A stretch of 64,000 bases of DNA from Methylobacterium sp. AMS5 (GCF_001542815.1 NZ_CP006992.1:3849501-3913500); one strand, 5' to 3'. Positions 17,826 to 27,871 are shown, counted from the stretch's first letter. Notes: generated from the letters alone by a model not told the origin. Program-made: numbers and translations.

Positions 17826-18424
17826 CTGCGCCTTCTGACCCTCGAACCCCTTCCTCGCCACCGGTCACGGCGCCGCGCATTCTCGCCGGTCGCGGCGTCC
17901 AGGCCAAGCTGTCCCGAATGCCGCGTCTGCGGGCGCTGAGAGGCGCGTGGCTCCAAGGGTCTCGGGGCGCCCGGATTGAGGCCGTTTCGCGGCGCCGCCA
18001 GCGGGGCTCACGGGCCGCGCGCGACCAGGCGTTTCCGGGCCGGCTGCCACGGGATGCAGCCTCGACCGATCAGGCCGGGGACGTACCGCGCCGAACGACC
18101 GGCCGAACGCGCCGGATACGCTGGGCAACATCCCGATCCTGACCGGCTTGCGGCCCCAGGGCCATCCCTCGAAACCGCAAGCCCGGCCGCGCGACGCTGA
18201 CGAGCGCCGCGCGGAGCGGAGCCCAAGGAACCGAGACCGTCCGCGCAGGCGGGCGCCGGCGACGGAGGCCCACGAGACGTCAGGATCAATCGCCTTCGCG
18301 CGATTGCCCCGGCTGCGGCCCGTCCCCGCGTTGCGTTCTGCGTTTCAGCGGGTACACAGGTTCGCCGGTTTTCGCGGGGGACGCGGAGGAGCCGGCGGAA
18401 GACGGGTTGAGAGCGAAGAGCATC
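17826..18424. other. divergent intergenic region between lptF and pepA
   Basis: About 600 bp carry no supported gene. The segment presumably holds the promoters of the lptFGD operon (left) and of pepA (right). It contains a 43-bp dispersed repeat at 18221-18263. Short frames on both strands are arginine-rich shadows. No confident -35/-10 boxes can be named in this GC-rich DNA. Confidence 0.5.
18221..18263 (+). repeat. 43-bp dispersed repeat, copy 1
   Basis: The sequence from GCCCAAGGAACCGAGAC to GGCGGGCGCCGGCGAC recurs at 34625-34667 with only three base differences, in the same orientation. Both copies are intergenic. In the second copy the 79-bp hairpin repeat follows directly; here it does not. 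Confidence 0.85.
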
Positions 18425-19918
18425 ATGGCCGGTGGGATCGAAATCGCCTTTGAGCCGCTGTCGTCGCGCGGTCGCGGGGGCGACCTCGTGGTGTTCGTGG
18501 GCGACGATCTCGCCCTGTCCGGTGCCGCCTCCGAGGCGCTCGGCCAGCCCGGCGTCGAGCTGGTCGCCCGCGCCGCCGCGAGCGAGCGCTTCAAGGGCAA
18601 GGCGCAGAGCGCGCTGGTCCTCCCGGCCCCGGCGGGCGTGGAGGCCGACCGGCTCGTGGTGATCGGGCTGGGATCGGAGAAGGACCGGGCCAAGATCGAC
18701 TGGACCGTGCTGGGCGGCTTCACCGCCGGCAAGGTCGGTGCACGCAGCGCCCGCGTCGTGATCGACGGGACCGGTTTCGCCGCCGGCGCCCGCGATGTCG
18801 CCGACTTCACCCTCGGCGCGCGCCTGCGCAGCTACCGCTTCGACCGGTACAAGACCAAGAAGAAGGACGAGGACGAGGGGGGTGCCGCGCTGACCCTGCT
18901 GGTCGCCGACCCGTCCGGGGCGCAAGCCGCCGCGCGCAGCGCCGAGGCGGTCGCCGAGGGCGTGATCCTCGCCCGCAACCTCGTCAACGAGCCGCCGAAT
19001 GTCCTCTACCCCGAGGAATATGCCCGCCGCGTCTCCGAGTTGACGAGCCTCGGCGTCGAGGTCGAGATCCTCGACGTGGCGCGGATGAAGGAGATCGGCA
19101 TGGGCGCCCTGCTCGCCGTGGCCCAGGGCTCGGCCCGCGAGCCGCGCGTGGCGATCATGCGCTGGAACGGGGCGGACGACGCCGCAGAGCCGCCGCTGGC
19201 CCTGATCGGCAAGGGCGTGGTGTTCGATTCCGGCGGCGTCTCGATCAAGTCGGCCGGCGGCATGGAGGACATGAAGGGCGACATGGGCGGCTCGGCCGCG
19301 GTCGTCGGCACCCTGCACGCGCTGGCCTCGCGCAAGGCCAAGGCCAACGTGATCGGCGCCATCGGCATCGTCGAGAACATGCCCGACGGCGCGGCCTACC
19401 GCCCCTCCGACATCGTCACCTCGCTCTCAGGGCAAACCATCGAGGTCATCAACACCGACGCGGAAGGCCGCCTCGTGCTCGCCGACGTGCTCTGGCACGT
19501 CCAGGCGACCTACAAGCCCAAGGCGATGATCGATCTGGCCACGCTCACCGGCGCGATCATCGTCGCGCTCGGCCAGGACATCGCCGGCCTGTTCTCCAAC
19601 GACGACGCGCTCTCAAGCCAGATCACCGCGGCCGGCGAGGCGGCGGGCGAGAAGGTGTGGCGGATGCCGCTGATCCCGGCCTTCGACAAGGCGATCGACT
19701 CGAAGTTCGCCGACATGAAGAACACCGGCGGGCGCCACGGCGGCGCGGCCACGGCGGCCGCCTTCCTCAAGCGCTACGTCAACGACGTGCCGTGGGCCCA
19801 TCTCGACATCGCGGGCGTCGGCATGTCCGCCACCCCCTCCGAGATCAACCGGAGCTGGGGCGCGGGCTGGGGCGTGCGCCTGCTCGACCGGCTCGTGCGC
19901 GAACACTACGAGCGGTGA
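18425..19918 (+). CDS. pepA: leucyl aminopeptidase PepA (M17)
   Basis: This is a 497-residue cytosolic two-metal aminopeptidase that removes N-terminal residues from peptides; hexameric PepA proteins also bind DNA in some bacteria. The M17 catalytic region is present: [19 protein letters not shown] with the lysine and aspartate ligands, [15 protein letters not shown], and the signature NTDAEGRL at residues 343-350. The N-terminal macro-like domain covers about residues 1-160. The ATG at 18425 is chosen over one 18 bases upstream because it follows GAGCGAAGAG. It is divergent from lptF, a neighbourhood conserved in many proteobacteria. Confidence 0.97.
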   Translation: MAGGIEIAFEPLSSRGRGGDLVVFVGDDLALSGAASEALGQPGVELVARAAASERFKGKAQSALVLPAPAGVEADRLVVIGLGSEKDRAKIDWTVLGGFTAGKVGARSARVVIDGTGFAAGARDVADFTLGARLRSYRFDRYKTKKKDEDEGGAALTLLVADPSGAQAAARSAEAVAEGVILARNLVNEPPNVLYPEEYARRVSELTSLGVEVEILDVARMKEIGMGALLAVAQGSAREPRVAIMRWNGADDAAEPPLALIGKGVVFDSGGVSIKSAGGMEDMKGDMGGSAAVVGTLHALASRKAKANVIGAIGIVENMPDGAAYRPSDIVTSLSGQTIEVINTDAEGRLVLADVLWHVQATYKPKAMIDLATLTGAIIVALGQDIAGLFSNDDALSSQITAAGEAAGEKVWRMPLIPAFDKAIDSKFADMKNTGGRHGGAATAAAFLKRYVNDVPWAHLDIAGVGMSATPSEINRSWGAGWGVRLLDRLVREHYER

Positions 19919-20715
19919 GCCGCACCGGAGCGCTCTCCGCCGGCCCGGAGGTCGGCTCGGCGCAGGCGCGTGCATCGCGCTCGGAACGGGGCCGCCTGGC
20001 GATCGCCGCAGCGCCGCTGCTGGCAGCGCTGACCGCCCTGTTCGCCGTCTTCCTCACCGGCTTCGATCAACGCAGCGCGATGCCGCCGGACGTGGCGACC
20101 CGGTTCTACGGCTTCTTCCTCGATCGCTACCCGCTCTTCGCCTTCGCGCTGGTCTACGGACTCACCCGCATCCTGACCGTCATGCTGGCGCCGGGCTCCG
20201 CTTCGCTGGTCCGGCGGGTCGTCGGCGGGCTCATCGGCCTCGCGCTGCTGCTGGGGGTGAGCCTGCACCCGACCTTCGGCGGCCTCGTGCTGCGGGCCGG
20301 CTTCGGCACCGGCAGCGGCGCCTTCCTCAACGGCACGCCGATGCTGATCGCCTATGCAATGGGGGCAGGGGCCGCCGCGGGCCTGTTCGGGCTGGCCATG
20401 GGGCTCGGCGCGCGTCTGGCCGGCCGGCCGGGTCCGAAGCCCAACGGAAGCCGCTGGCGCAGGGCCGGGCGGGCGCTGCTGGGATGGGTCGCGGGCTTCC
20501 TGGCCCTGTGGTTCGCCGCCGCCGTGATCGGGCTCGCCCGCGATGCCGGGTTCGGCCCGTGGCCGCGCCGCCCGCTCGATGCCCGTGACCTCGTCGCCGC
20601 CGCCCTGGTGCTGACGCTCGCTGCCCTGCCGCACGGGCTGCTCGTGGCCGCCCGCCTGCGGCCGCAGCGGACGACTCGGGCGGCCCCTCAAGCCGCGCGG
20701 GTGGGCGTGGCTTGA
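19915..20715 (+). CDS. hypothetical polytopic membrane protein
   Basis: This is a 266-residue protein of unknown family. The GTG start overlaps the pepA stop (GTGA), so it is probably translated by coupling. After a polar N-terminus of ~30 residues, about six hydrophobic segments are visible ([89 protein letters not shown] and a last one near [17 protein letters not shown]). The loops are arginine-rich. The tight coupling to pepA suggests co-regulation but gives no clear function. Confidence 0.8.
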   Translation: MSRTGALSAGPEVGSAQARASRSERGRLAIAAAPLLAALTALFAVFLTGFDQRSAMPPDVATRFYGFFLDRYPLFAFALVYGLTRILTVMLAPGSASLVRRVVGGLIGLALLLGVSLHPTFGGLVLRAGFGTGSGAFLNGTPMLIAYAMGAGAAAGLFGLAMGLGARLAGRPGPKPNGSRWRRAGRALLGWVAGFLALWFAAAVIGLARDAGFGPWPRRPLDARDLVAAALVLTLAALPHGLLVAARLRPQRTTRAAPQAARVGVA

Positions 20716-20814
20716 TCGAACGCGCCGGAAACGCTTAAGCCACGACGGGAAGCGGTGGAGCCGGCGTGAGGCCGGCCCTCATAAGCCGCGGGCCACAGGG
20801 CAGGAGAGACGAGG

Positions 20815-22551
20815 ATGGCGCAGGACCGGAGCGCGGAGCGTCCTTGGCTGGCCGCCTATCCCCCCGGCATTCCCGCCGACATCGACGTCGATTCCGTCGG
20901 CACGGTGGTCGATCTGTTCGACCGCAGCGTGCTGCGCTTCGCCGAGCGCCCGGCGATCACCTGCTTCGGCGCGAGCCTGCGCTATCGCGAGATCGGTGCC
21001 GCGGCGCAGGCGGTGGCGGCGTGGCTCGCCGCCAACGGCTACGGCAAGGCCGGCAAAGGCAGCGAGAAGGGTGCGGACGGCATCGGCGACCGCGTCGCGG
21101 TGATGATGCCCAACGTCCCGGCCTGTCCCGTCGCGCTGCTCGGCGTGCTGGTGGCGGGCTGCACCGTCGTCAACGTCAACCCGCTCTACACCCCGCGCGA
21201 ACTCGCCGCCCAGATCAACGATTCCGGCGCCCGCGTCCTCTTCGTGCTGGAGAATTTCTGCCACACGGTCGGGCAGGCGCTGCCGCAGATGCCGAGCCTG
21301 GAGCGGATCGTCGTGGCGGGCCCGGGCGACCTGCTGGGGCTGAAGGGACGGATCGTCGATCTCGTCTCGCGGCGGCTGAAGCGGGCGGTACCGCCCTACA
21401 CCCTGCCGGCCGGGCGGACCCTCCGGTTCGAAGCGGTGGTGCGGGCGGGCCGCGGCCTCAAGCGGCCCTCGGTCCTGATCGAGCCCGGCGACGTCGCCTT
21501 CCTGCAATATACCGGCGGCACCACCGGCATCGCCAAGGCGGCGATGCTGACCCACCGCAACATCATGGCCAATGTCGAGCAGAGCCGGGCCTGGTTCCGC
21601 GCCCCGGCGGCGGATGGGGACGGGCACGTGGCGGTGACGGCGCTGCCGCTCTACCACATCTTCGCGCTGACGGCCTGCTTCCTGTTCTTCTTCCGGCTCG
21701 GCGGCTGCTGCCTCCTGATCCCGAACCCGCGCGACCTCGACGGCTTCGTGAAGACGCTCAGCCGCACCCGCTTCACCAACTTCGCCGGGGTGAACACGCT
21801 GTTCAACGCCCTCAACAACCACCCGAAGATCGGCACGGTCGACTTTTCGCAGGTCGAGTACGTGGTCGGCGGCGGCATGGCGGTGCAATCGGCAGTGGCC
21901 GCCCGCTGGAAGGCGATCACCGGCCAGACCATCCTCGAAGGCTACGGCCTGTCGGAGACCTCGCCGGTGGTGAGCGTCAACCCGCTCGGACTCGCCGACT
22001 GGACCGGGACGATCGGCTATCCGCTGCCCTCGACCGAGGTGACGATCCGGGCCGAGGACGGCACGGTGCTGCCCTTCGGCGTGCCGGGCGAACTCTGCGT
22101 GCGCGGGCCCCAGGTGATGGCCGGCTACTGGAACCGCCCGGAGGAGACGCGGGCGGCGATGACCGTCGACGGCTTCTTCCGCACCGGCGACGTGGCGGTG
22201 ATGACGCCGGACGGGCAGATCCGCATCGTCGATCGGATGAAGGACATGATCCTCGTCTCCGGATTCAACGTCTACCCGAACGAGGTCGAGGACGTGCTCG
22301 CCACCCATCCGGCGGTGGTCGAATGCGCCGTGGTCGGCGCGCCCTGCGGCGAGAGCGGCGAGATGGTCGTCGCCCACGTGGTCTTGCGCGATCCTTCGGT
22401 GGAGCCGGACGCGCTCCGGGCCCATGCCCGCGCGAGCCTCACCGGCTACAAGGTGCCCCGCCGGATCGTGATCCAAGATAGCCTGCCCAAGACCAATGTC
22501 GGCAAGGTGCTGCGCCGGGCGCTGCGGGAGGAGAGTATTCCCGGTCGGTGA
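20815..22551 (+). CDS. fadD: long-chain fatty-acid--CoA ligase (FadD-like)
   Basis: This is a 578-residue member of the ANL adenylate-forming superfamily. It activates fatty acids to acyl-AMP and then acyl-CoA at the inner face of the membrane. The ATP-binding P-loop is YTGGTTGIAKAAMLTH (an alanine follows the usual lysine position where most FadD have glycine). Next come the A5-like EGYGLSETSPVVSVNP, the ATP motif TGDVAVMTPDGQIRIVDRMKD and the C-terminal catalytic lysine region PKTNVGKVLRRALR. The N-terminal YPPGIPADIDVD opening is typical of proteobacterial FadD. It stands alone, converging on the AT-rich repeat-protein gene. Confidence 0.93.
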   Translation: MAQDRSAERPWLAAYPPGIPADIDVDSVGTVVDLFDRSVLRFAERPAITCFGASLRYREIGAAAQAVAAWLAANGYGKAGKGSEKGADGIGDRVAVMMPNVPACPVALLGVLVAGCTVVNVNPLYTPRELAAQINDSGARVLFVLENFCHTVGQALPQMPSLERIVVAGPGDLLGLKGRIVDLVSRRLKRAVPPYTLPAGRTLRFEAVVRAGRGLKRPSVLIEPGDVAFLQYTGGTTGIAKAAMLTHRNIMANVEQSRAWFRAPAADGDGHVAVTALPLYHIFALTACFLFFFRLGGCCLLIPNPRDLDGFVKTLSRTRFTNFAGVNTLFNALNNHPKIGTVDFSQVEYVVGGGMAVQSAVAARWKAITGQTILEGYGLSETSPVVSVNPLGLADWTGTIGYPLPSTEVTIRAEDGTVLPFGVPGELCVRGPQVMAGYWNRPEETRAAMTVDGFFRTGDVAVMTPDGQIRIVDRMKDMILVSGFNVYPNEVEDVLATHPAVVECAVVGAPCGESGEMVVAHVVLRDPSVEPDALRAHARASLTGYKVPRRIVIQDSLPKTNVGKVLRRALREESIPGR

Positions 22552-22697
22552 CGACCTCGCGGGGGAACCGCCGGGCATCCTCAGCATCAGCCGCTGGAGG
22601 CACCGTCGGCGGCGCTACCCAGCCCTCGGATTTTGCCAGCACGACCGAGGCTCGGCGCAACGGCTCTCTCCGCGCCAGGCCTGGCTATCCTGACAGC

Positions 22698-23744
22698 TTA
22701 TGACGAGCCCTTCTTCCGCCGTATCCGGTGACCAGGGGCAGCACGCAGAAGCATTCGAACGATGCCCATCGTCAGGGAGCGCACGAGCGGATTGCTCCCC
22801 CCCGCGCCGGGACGCAGATCCAAATAGTGATCCGGCTCGAAAAAAGCGTGGGGCTGCCTTTTCTCCCGGTAACCTATCCTCATATAGTGCTCAAAAGGAT
22901 CCAGACCGGAAGATCCAACATCTTTATACCGATCATAATAATATTTTTTCGAGAACAACGGGTGCGGATCTATGTCGCATATCTTACTAGATTCTACGTA
23001 TTGTACAAAATTAGGGACTTTATCACTAACTTTTTCAGAAAATGCCCTCTCGTATTGGCTCGCAAAATAATCGGCATCGAACAAAATGCAAGGATCGATA
23101 CCCGTTCGCTCTGTTAAATAATGCTCCAGGGGACTTACGGCATCACACGACACGACGGAACGATAATACGCCGAGTTGAACATCACATGGGGATCACGCA
23201 TCTCGTGACCACCATAAACATAGTTCTTCAAAGCGTTTTCATTAGATGGAATGCCATACCTGTCCCGATACCATTTGGTGTCGAAAAGTGGATTTGGATT
23301 GAAATCGCTTCGATCCCCTTTTGTAATAAAATGGTAGAATGGATCCATATCACTATTTTTCGGCATATATCTCCATCGATACCAATCCGCCCAAAACAAA
23401 GGGTGAGGCTTCGCGCCGTTTCGCCATCCTATCGAGAGATAGTGAATGAGCGGCGGAAGATTCGATTCCTCACCACCCATATACGTCCACTTGTACCATT
23501 TTGTATTGAAAAGAGGGTGCGGATCGCAAAGCGACGCACCGCCGAATTCGATGAAATGCGCGAGTGGATTTTCGATTTTATCGAGCGTTATGCCTGCACC
23601 CGCAACGTACCAACTCGTATCGAAGTACGGAGATGGCGAAAAACCTCTAAATTTACCGGATTTACGATAGTGGTCGAGCATATCAGTCGATATTGTACTG
23701 TCGCCGATCTGTGATGCGTACCAACGACTATCAAAAAGCTCCAT
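22698..23744 (-). CDS. nine-unit F-x3-W-Y tandem-repeat protein
   Basis: This is a 348-residue protein built almost wholly of a 33-42 residue repeat. Each unit has an aromatic motif F-x-x-x-W/Y-Y at residues 4, 41, 79, 117, 154, 189, 222, 264 and 302. It is usually preceded by D-P-H-P-L (DPHPLFNTKWY, KPHPLFWADWY) and followed after about 18 residues by P-L-x-H-Y-x-x-x-G. Such repeats are, in my memory, found in or beside bacterial glycosyltransferases, but no catalytic domain is present here. There is no signal peptide. The gene is far more AT-rich than its neighbours except for the last ~45 codons, which are GC-rich. That suggests a junction and possible loss of a downstream domain. Function unknown; a role in surface-glycan synthesis is inferred. 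Confidence 0.82.
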   Translation of the reverse strand: MELFDSRWYASQIGDSTISTDMLDHYRKSGKFRGFSPSPYFDTSWYVAGAGITLDKIENPLAHFIEFGGASLCDPHPLFNTKWYKWTYMGGEESNLPPLIHYLSIGWRNGAKPHPLFWADWYRWRYMPKNSDMDPFYHFITKGDRSDFNPNPLFDTKWYRDRYGIPSNENALKNYVYGGHEMRDPHVMFNSAYYRSVVSCDAVSPLEHYLTERTGIDPCILFDADYFASQYERAFSEKVSDKVPNFVQYVESSKICDIDPHPLFSKKYYYDRYKDVGSSGLDPFEHYMRIGYREKRQPHAFFEPDHYLDLRPGAGGSNPLVRSLTMGIVRMLLRAAPGHRIRRKKGSS

Positions 23745-24117
23745 TTCATTACCTTTTCAGGAGTGGCGTCGGCAAGCTGCGCAATCATACCTCAGGTTTT
23801 ATTTTCCTCAAATTCGACGATTAAACAACCTATAAGATAGCTATCTGAGTCGGGGCAAGGGATCCCCAGGGAGCGGACGTTGCTTCGGCAGAGCACCGAT
23901 GATGGCAGCCCGGCGCGCCCTGCCATGAGCCGTGAGCGCGACGATCCTTCTGTCACGACAGCAGTCGGGACGAAGACACCGCGAACATCGTCGCCTGCGG
24001 GCCGGCGAACCGGCGGACGGCCGCCCGGCTTGCAAAAAACTACGTCCTCTCGGGCTGTCTTCCAGGCCTATTGTGCAGTGCGGAACCGTGCCCGGCAGCG
24101 ATCATTGCTCCCTGACG
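23745..24117. other. intergenic region upstream of the repeat-protein and MscS genes
   Basis: About 370 bp carry no supported gene. The left 80 bp are AT-rich like the adjacent repeat-protein gene and probably hold its promoter; AAAAGG lies 7 bases before its ATG on the minus strand. The right part is GC-rich and holds the leader of the mechanosensitive-channel gene. Confidence 0.5.
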
Positions 24118-24128
24118 AGGAGGTGATC
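24118..24128 (+). promoter_or_regulatory. extended ribosome-binding site of the MscS-family gene
   Basis: AGGAGGTGATC is fully complementary to the conserved 3' end of 16S rRNA (GATCACCTCCT). It ends two bases before the ATG, with 6 bases between AGGAGG and the start. It fixes the start at 24130 and predicts strong initiation. Confidence 0.85.
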
Positions 24129-24129
24129 G

Positions 24130-25311
24130 ATGGCGGAAGTTCGCGCATTCTTCGATCAGTTGATCGGCTGGATCGTGCAGTTGCCCTGGTGGGTCGCGAG
24201 CCCGATCCTGCTGGCCGGCTGCTGCGTGCTGGTGCTGCCCCTGCACGGGGTGGCCTACCGCTTCGCGCAAAGGGCTGTGAGCGGGAAGAGCCTGTTCTGG
24301 CGCTCGCTGGCGTCACGCACCCGGGGGCCGAGCCGGCTCGCGCTGCTGGTCATCAGTCTGGCGCTCGCGGTCTCCACCGCGCCGCTGACGTGGCAGATCC
24401 GGCTCGTCCTCAATCAGGTGCTGCTCGTCGCCTTCGTGACGCTGGCGGGCTGGACCTGCGCCACCGCGATCCACATCGCCACGGTGATCTACCTGCGCCG
24501 GTTCAAGCTCGATGCGGAAGACAACCTGCTCGCCCGCAAGCACTTCACGCAGATGCGCATCCTCGAACGGGCGGCGTTGACGCTGGTCGCCCTCGTCACC
24601 ACCGCCATCGTGCTGATGACCTTCGAGCCGGTGCGGCAATACGGGGTGAGCCTGCTCGCCTCGGCGGGCGCGGCCGGGTTGATCCTCGGGCTGGCGATGC
24701 AGCCGGTGCTCTCCAACCTCGTGGCGGGCATCCAGATCGCCATCACCCAGCCGATCCGGATCGAGGACGCGGTCATCGTCGAGAACGAGTGGGGCTGGGT
24801 CGAGGAGATCAACGCGACCTATGTCGTCGTGCGGCTGTGGGACTGGCGCCGCCTCGTCCTGCCGCTGACCGACTTCATCCAGAAGCCGTTCCAGAACTGG
24901 ACCCGAGAGGGCGCCTCGCTGATCGGCTCCGTGTTCCTCTACGTCGATCACAGGGCGCCGATCGAGGCGATGCGCACGGAATTGCGGCGGATCGCCGGGG
25001 CGTCCCGGCTCTGGGACGGCAACGTGGTCAACCTGCAGGTCTCGGACGCGCGCGAGGGCGTGATCGAGCTGCGGATGCTGGTGAGCGCCCGCAACGCGCC
25101 GCAGACCTGGGACCTGCGCTGCGAGGTGCGCGAGAAGATGATCGGCTTCCTGCAGAAGGAGCACCCTTGCGCCCTGCCGCGCCAGCGGGCGGAGTGGGTG
25201 AACCCCGATCCGCCCTATCCCGGCGGCCAGGCACGGCCCGAGGCCGGCAACGAGCCCGGCATCCGCGGCGAGCGCCCGCTCCGGAGCGATCCCCGCCCCG
25301 CGGCGGCCTGA
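24130..25311 (+). CDS. MscS-family mechanosensitive ion channel
   Basis: This is a 393-residue inner-membrane protein. About four hydrophobic helices occupy residues 1-190. The pore-lining helix region is GVSLLASAGAAGLILGLAMQ, rich in glycine and alanine as in TM3 of MscS, and it is followed by the beta-domain sequence GIQIAITQPIRIEDAVIVENEWGWVEEI, the hallmark of the family. A C-terminal alpha/beta domain and a proline/arginine-rich tail of ~50 residues follow. Such channels release solutes on hypo-osmotic shock; some alphaproteobacterial members have other gating roles. A strong hairpin lies just after the stop. It appears monocistronic. Confidence 0.92.
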   Translation: MAEVRAFFDQLIGWIVQLPWWVASPILLAGCCVLVLPLHGVAYRFAQRAVSGKSLFWRSLASRTRGPSRLALLVISLALAVSTAPLTWQIRLVLNQVLLVAFVTLAGWTCATAIHIATVIYLRRFKLDAEDNLLARKHFTQMRILERAALTLVALVTTAIVLMTFEPVRQYGVSLLASAGAAGLILGLAMQPVLSNLVAGIQIAITQPIRIEDAVIVENEWGWVEEINATYVVVRLWDWRRLVLPLTDFIQKPFQNWTREGASLIGSVFLYVDHRAPIEAMRTELRRIAGASRLWDGNVVNLQVSDAREGVIELRMLVSARNAPQTWDLRCEVREKMIGFLQKEHPCALPRQRAEWVNPDPPYPGGQARPEAGNEPGIRGERPLRSDPRPAAA

Positions 25312-25313
25312 CG

Positions 25314-25349
25314 AAAAAGGGCCCGGTGCGGTCGATCCGCACCGGGCCC
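25314..25349 (-). terminator. strong intrinsic terminator between convergent genes
   Basis: A perfect 13-bp stem (GGGCCCGGTGCGG and its complement, loop TCGAT) spans 25319-25349. On the minus strand it is followed by a run of five T, the layout of an intrinsic terminator for the dsbA-like gene. On the plus strand the stem begins 7 bases after the MscS stop, so it may serve both genes. Confidence 0.85.
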
Positions 25350-25462
25350 AGGAATCGCTCGGGAGCGGTTGCCCTGATCGCGCCCGACGAACGGCACGAT
25401 CCCCGTTTGGGTGATCGCCCCTTCGCCAGCCCCGCTTCACGCGCCCAACCGAGTCGGTCGGC

Positions 25463-26242
25463 TCAGCAGCTCGCGTGGCCGCATTGGCGGATGTCGCTGA
25501 TGGTCTTGCGCATCGGCTCGACGCCGACCGCGCCGGGCAGGATCTCGTCGCCGATGACGAAGGCGGGGGTGCCCGAGAGGCTGAGCTTGTCGCCGAGGCC
25601 GACGTTCTCGGTGAGGGCGGCCTTCACCTCCGGCCCCTGCGCGTCCTTCTTCAGGCGCTCCACGTCGGCACCGAATTCCTTGGCCACGGCGATCGCCCGC
25701 TCGCCGTTGATGCGGCCCTTGGTCTCGAGCAGCTTGGCGTGGAAGTCGAACATCTTCTCCGGCTTGAGCTGCAGCTTGGCCGCGAGCGCGATCCGGCTCG
25801 CCTCCAGCGATTCGGCGCCGAGCACGGGGAAGTCCTTGAGCACCACGCGCAGCTTCGGATCGGACTTGATCAGGGTCTGCACGTCGGTGAAGGCCTTGCG
25901 GCAATAGCCGCAATTGTAGTCGAAGAACTCGACCACGGTGACGTCGCCGTTCGGGTTGCCGGCGACGATGCCGTGGGGCGAGTTCGTCAGCGCCTCGCGC
26001 GACTCCTTCAGCGCGGCGGCCTGAGCGAGCTTCTGCGTCTCCTGAGCGCGGCGCTCGCCCTCGGCGATCGCCTCCTGCAGCACGTCGGGGTTCTTGACGA
26101 GGTAGTCCTTGACGATCCCCTCGATCGCCTTGCGCTGGGCGTCGGTGAAGGGGGCGGCATCCTCCGCGCGGGCGCCGACGGCCGCACCGAGCGCAAGGCC
26201 GCCGGCGAGGGCGAAGACGGAAACGGAGCGGAAGAGCTTCAT
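25463..26242 (-). CDS. DsbA-family periplasmic thiol oxidoreductase
   Basis: This is a 259-residue exported protein. A Sec signal (MKLFRSVSVFALAGGLALGAAVGARA) is followed by a helical N-terminal segment (FTDAQRKAIEGIVKDYLVKNPDVLQEAI), typical of the DsbA/BdbD/Com1-type family. The thioredoxin fold then carries an active site C-G-Y-C at residues 111-114 within VVEFFDYNCGYCRKAF and a cis-proline loop (LSGTPAFVIGDEILPGAVG). It ends with an extra C-terminal cysteine pair region (RQCGHASC). It probably introduces or isomerises disulfides in envelope proteins. The start at 26242 follows GAGG; the upstream in-frame ATG is less likely. Confidence 0.92.
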   Translation of the reverse strand: MKLFRSVSVFALAGGLALGAAVGARAEDAAPFTDAQRKAIEGIVKDYLVKNPDVLQEAIAEGERRAQETQKLAQAAALKESREALTNSPHGIVAGNPNGDVTVVEFFDYNCGYCRKAFTDVQTLIKSDPKLRVVLKDFPVLGAESLEASRIALAAKLQLKPEKMFDFHAKLLETKGRINGERAIAVAKEFGADVERLKKDAQGPEVKAALTENVGLGDKLSLSGTPAFVIGDEILPGAVGVEPMRKTISDIRQCGHASC

Positions 26243-26539
26243 CGATACCTCGAAATGCATGTCGGGGACGACATCCCGGCCGGGACCATCGACAAGGCGT
26301 TCCCACCGGCCCCGCCGACGAAACTATGGCACGGCGCATCCGTCGCGCCGACCCGAATCTGATCCGGACGGGAACGCCCTGAAGGGCCTCGCGCCGTTCC
26401 TGCTCCCGGGCTGCGGCGATTTCGCGGCGACCGCCCCGTCCTGCGGCTCAACCGAAAGTCGTTCGATCTTAGTAATTTGCTAAATGATGCAATTCAAATT
26501 CCGGGAAAGCTAGGATGCGGCCGGAACGGGGAGGGCAGC

Positions 26540-27583
26540 GTGATCGTCGTGCTGAGCGACCGCCCGGATCGTAGCCAGGACTTGGTGGAGGCCGTGCGCG
26601 CGGTCACCGAGTGCCGGGTCGTGGGCACCGATGAGACCTGGGACCGGATCGGCCTCTTCCGCGGTGTGATCGCCGACATCACCCTGAACCGCCCCGAAGC
26701 CAAGCGCTGCCTGCGCTTGCTGGCGAACCGTCCCGGGCGCGCGCGTACCCCTCTGATCTGCCTGACCCGCGGCCACGAGCAATCCGCCTTCAACGAGGCG
26801 CGCAACCTCGGCGCCACCCTGTGCCTGTCGGCGCTGGCCGAGCCACGCATGATCGTCGGCTCGCTGGTGCGCGAGGTCTGGCCCGAGAAGTCGGTGGCCG
26901 ACCTCGTGGTGACCCGCGAGACCGAGCGGGCGGGCACGCTGATGACGCGCCTGTTCGAATCGGCGCAGTCCGGCCCGATCGACATGCCGAGCGTCGAGCG
27001 GGGCATCGCCCCGGTGCTCGACGCGATCCACGAGGGCGGCCTGTCGCGCTGGCTCGACGAGGTGTGGGCGCATGACGACGTGACCTTCCAGCACTGCCTG
27101 CTGGTCTCCGGCGTCGTCGCCGCCTTCGCCCACAGCCTCGGCCTCTCCGCCGCGGACAAACAGCTCATGACCCGCGCCGCGCTGGTGCATGACGTGGGCA
27201 AGTCGCGCATCCCGCTCGCCGTCCTCAACAAGCCCGGCCGGCTCGACGACGACGAGAGGGCCGTGATGCAGACCCATGCGCCGATCGGCCACGAGATTCT
27301 GACGGAGTCCGGCGGCTGCGACGCGGTCACGCTCGCGGTGACGCGCCACCATCACGAGATGCTCGACGGTTCGGGCTACCCGGACAAGCTCTGCGCCGAC
27401 GCGATCGGCGACCCCGTGCGGCTGCTGACGATCTGCGACATCTATGCCGCCCTGATCGAGCGACGCCCCTACAAGGCGCCGATGTCGAGCCGCGACGCGC
27501 TCTCGATCCTGTCGGGCATGCAGGGCAAGCTCGAGGGCGGGCTGGTGCAGGCCTTCGGCCGGGCGGTGCAGACGGTGCCCTGA
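26540..27583 (+). CDS. HD-GYP domain protein with a degenerate receiver-like N-terminus
   Basis: This is a 347-residue protein. Residues 1-120 fold like a response-regulator receiver (VIVVLSDRPDRSQDLVEAV ... PLICLTRGHEQSAFNEARNLGATLCLS) but lack the normal phosphoacceptor aspartate pattern. The C-terminal half is an HD-GYP phosphodiesterase domain: AALVHDVGKSRIPLAVLNKPG with the HD pair, then HHHEMLDGSGYPDKL, a variant of HHExxDGxGYP. HD-GYP enzymes degrade cyclic-di-GMP, so it may control motility or biofilm. The GTG at 26540 is chosen because GGGGAGGG precedes it; a TTG 63 bases upstream lacks a ribosome site. It is divergent from the dsbA-like gene. Confidence 0.87.
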   Translation: MIVVLSDRPDRSQDLVEAVRAVTECRVVGTDETWDRIGLFRGVIADITLNRPEAKRCLRLLANRPGRARTPLICLTRGHEQSAFNEARNLGATLCLSALAEPRMIVGSLVREVWPEKSVADLVVTRETERAGTLMTRLFESAQSGPIDMPSVERGIAPVLDAIHEGGLSRWLDEVWAHDDVTFQHCLLVSGVVAAFAHSLGLSAADKQLMTRAALVHDVGKSRIPLAVLNKPGRLDDDERAVMQTHAPIGHEILTESGGCDAVTLAVTRHHHEMLDGSGYPDKLCADAIGDPVRLLTICDIYAALIERRPYKAPMSSRDALSILSGMQGKLEGGLVQAFGRAVQTVP

Positions 27584-27871
27584 AGCGGAGCTCCCGCGCG
27601 GCGGATCCGGCCCGCTTCACAGGGCGCCCACACGCGGCCCCGTCCGCCATCGGCCTCGAATCGGGGGATGTGCGCGGCGGCATCCAGAGCGCATTCCGAC
27701 GAAGTGGCGCCCGGTTCGTCGAAAGGATGCGCGTCAAAATAAAGAGCTGGAGACGCCGGCCTCGTCATCGGCCGGGCGCAGCTCACTTGGCAGACGCCTC
27801 CCGCGGTTGAGCGGGGCGCCGGCAGGGTCTACCTGACCGGGGTCCCGCCTCTCCCGTGAGGAGCCTCGCCT

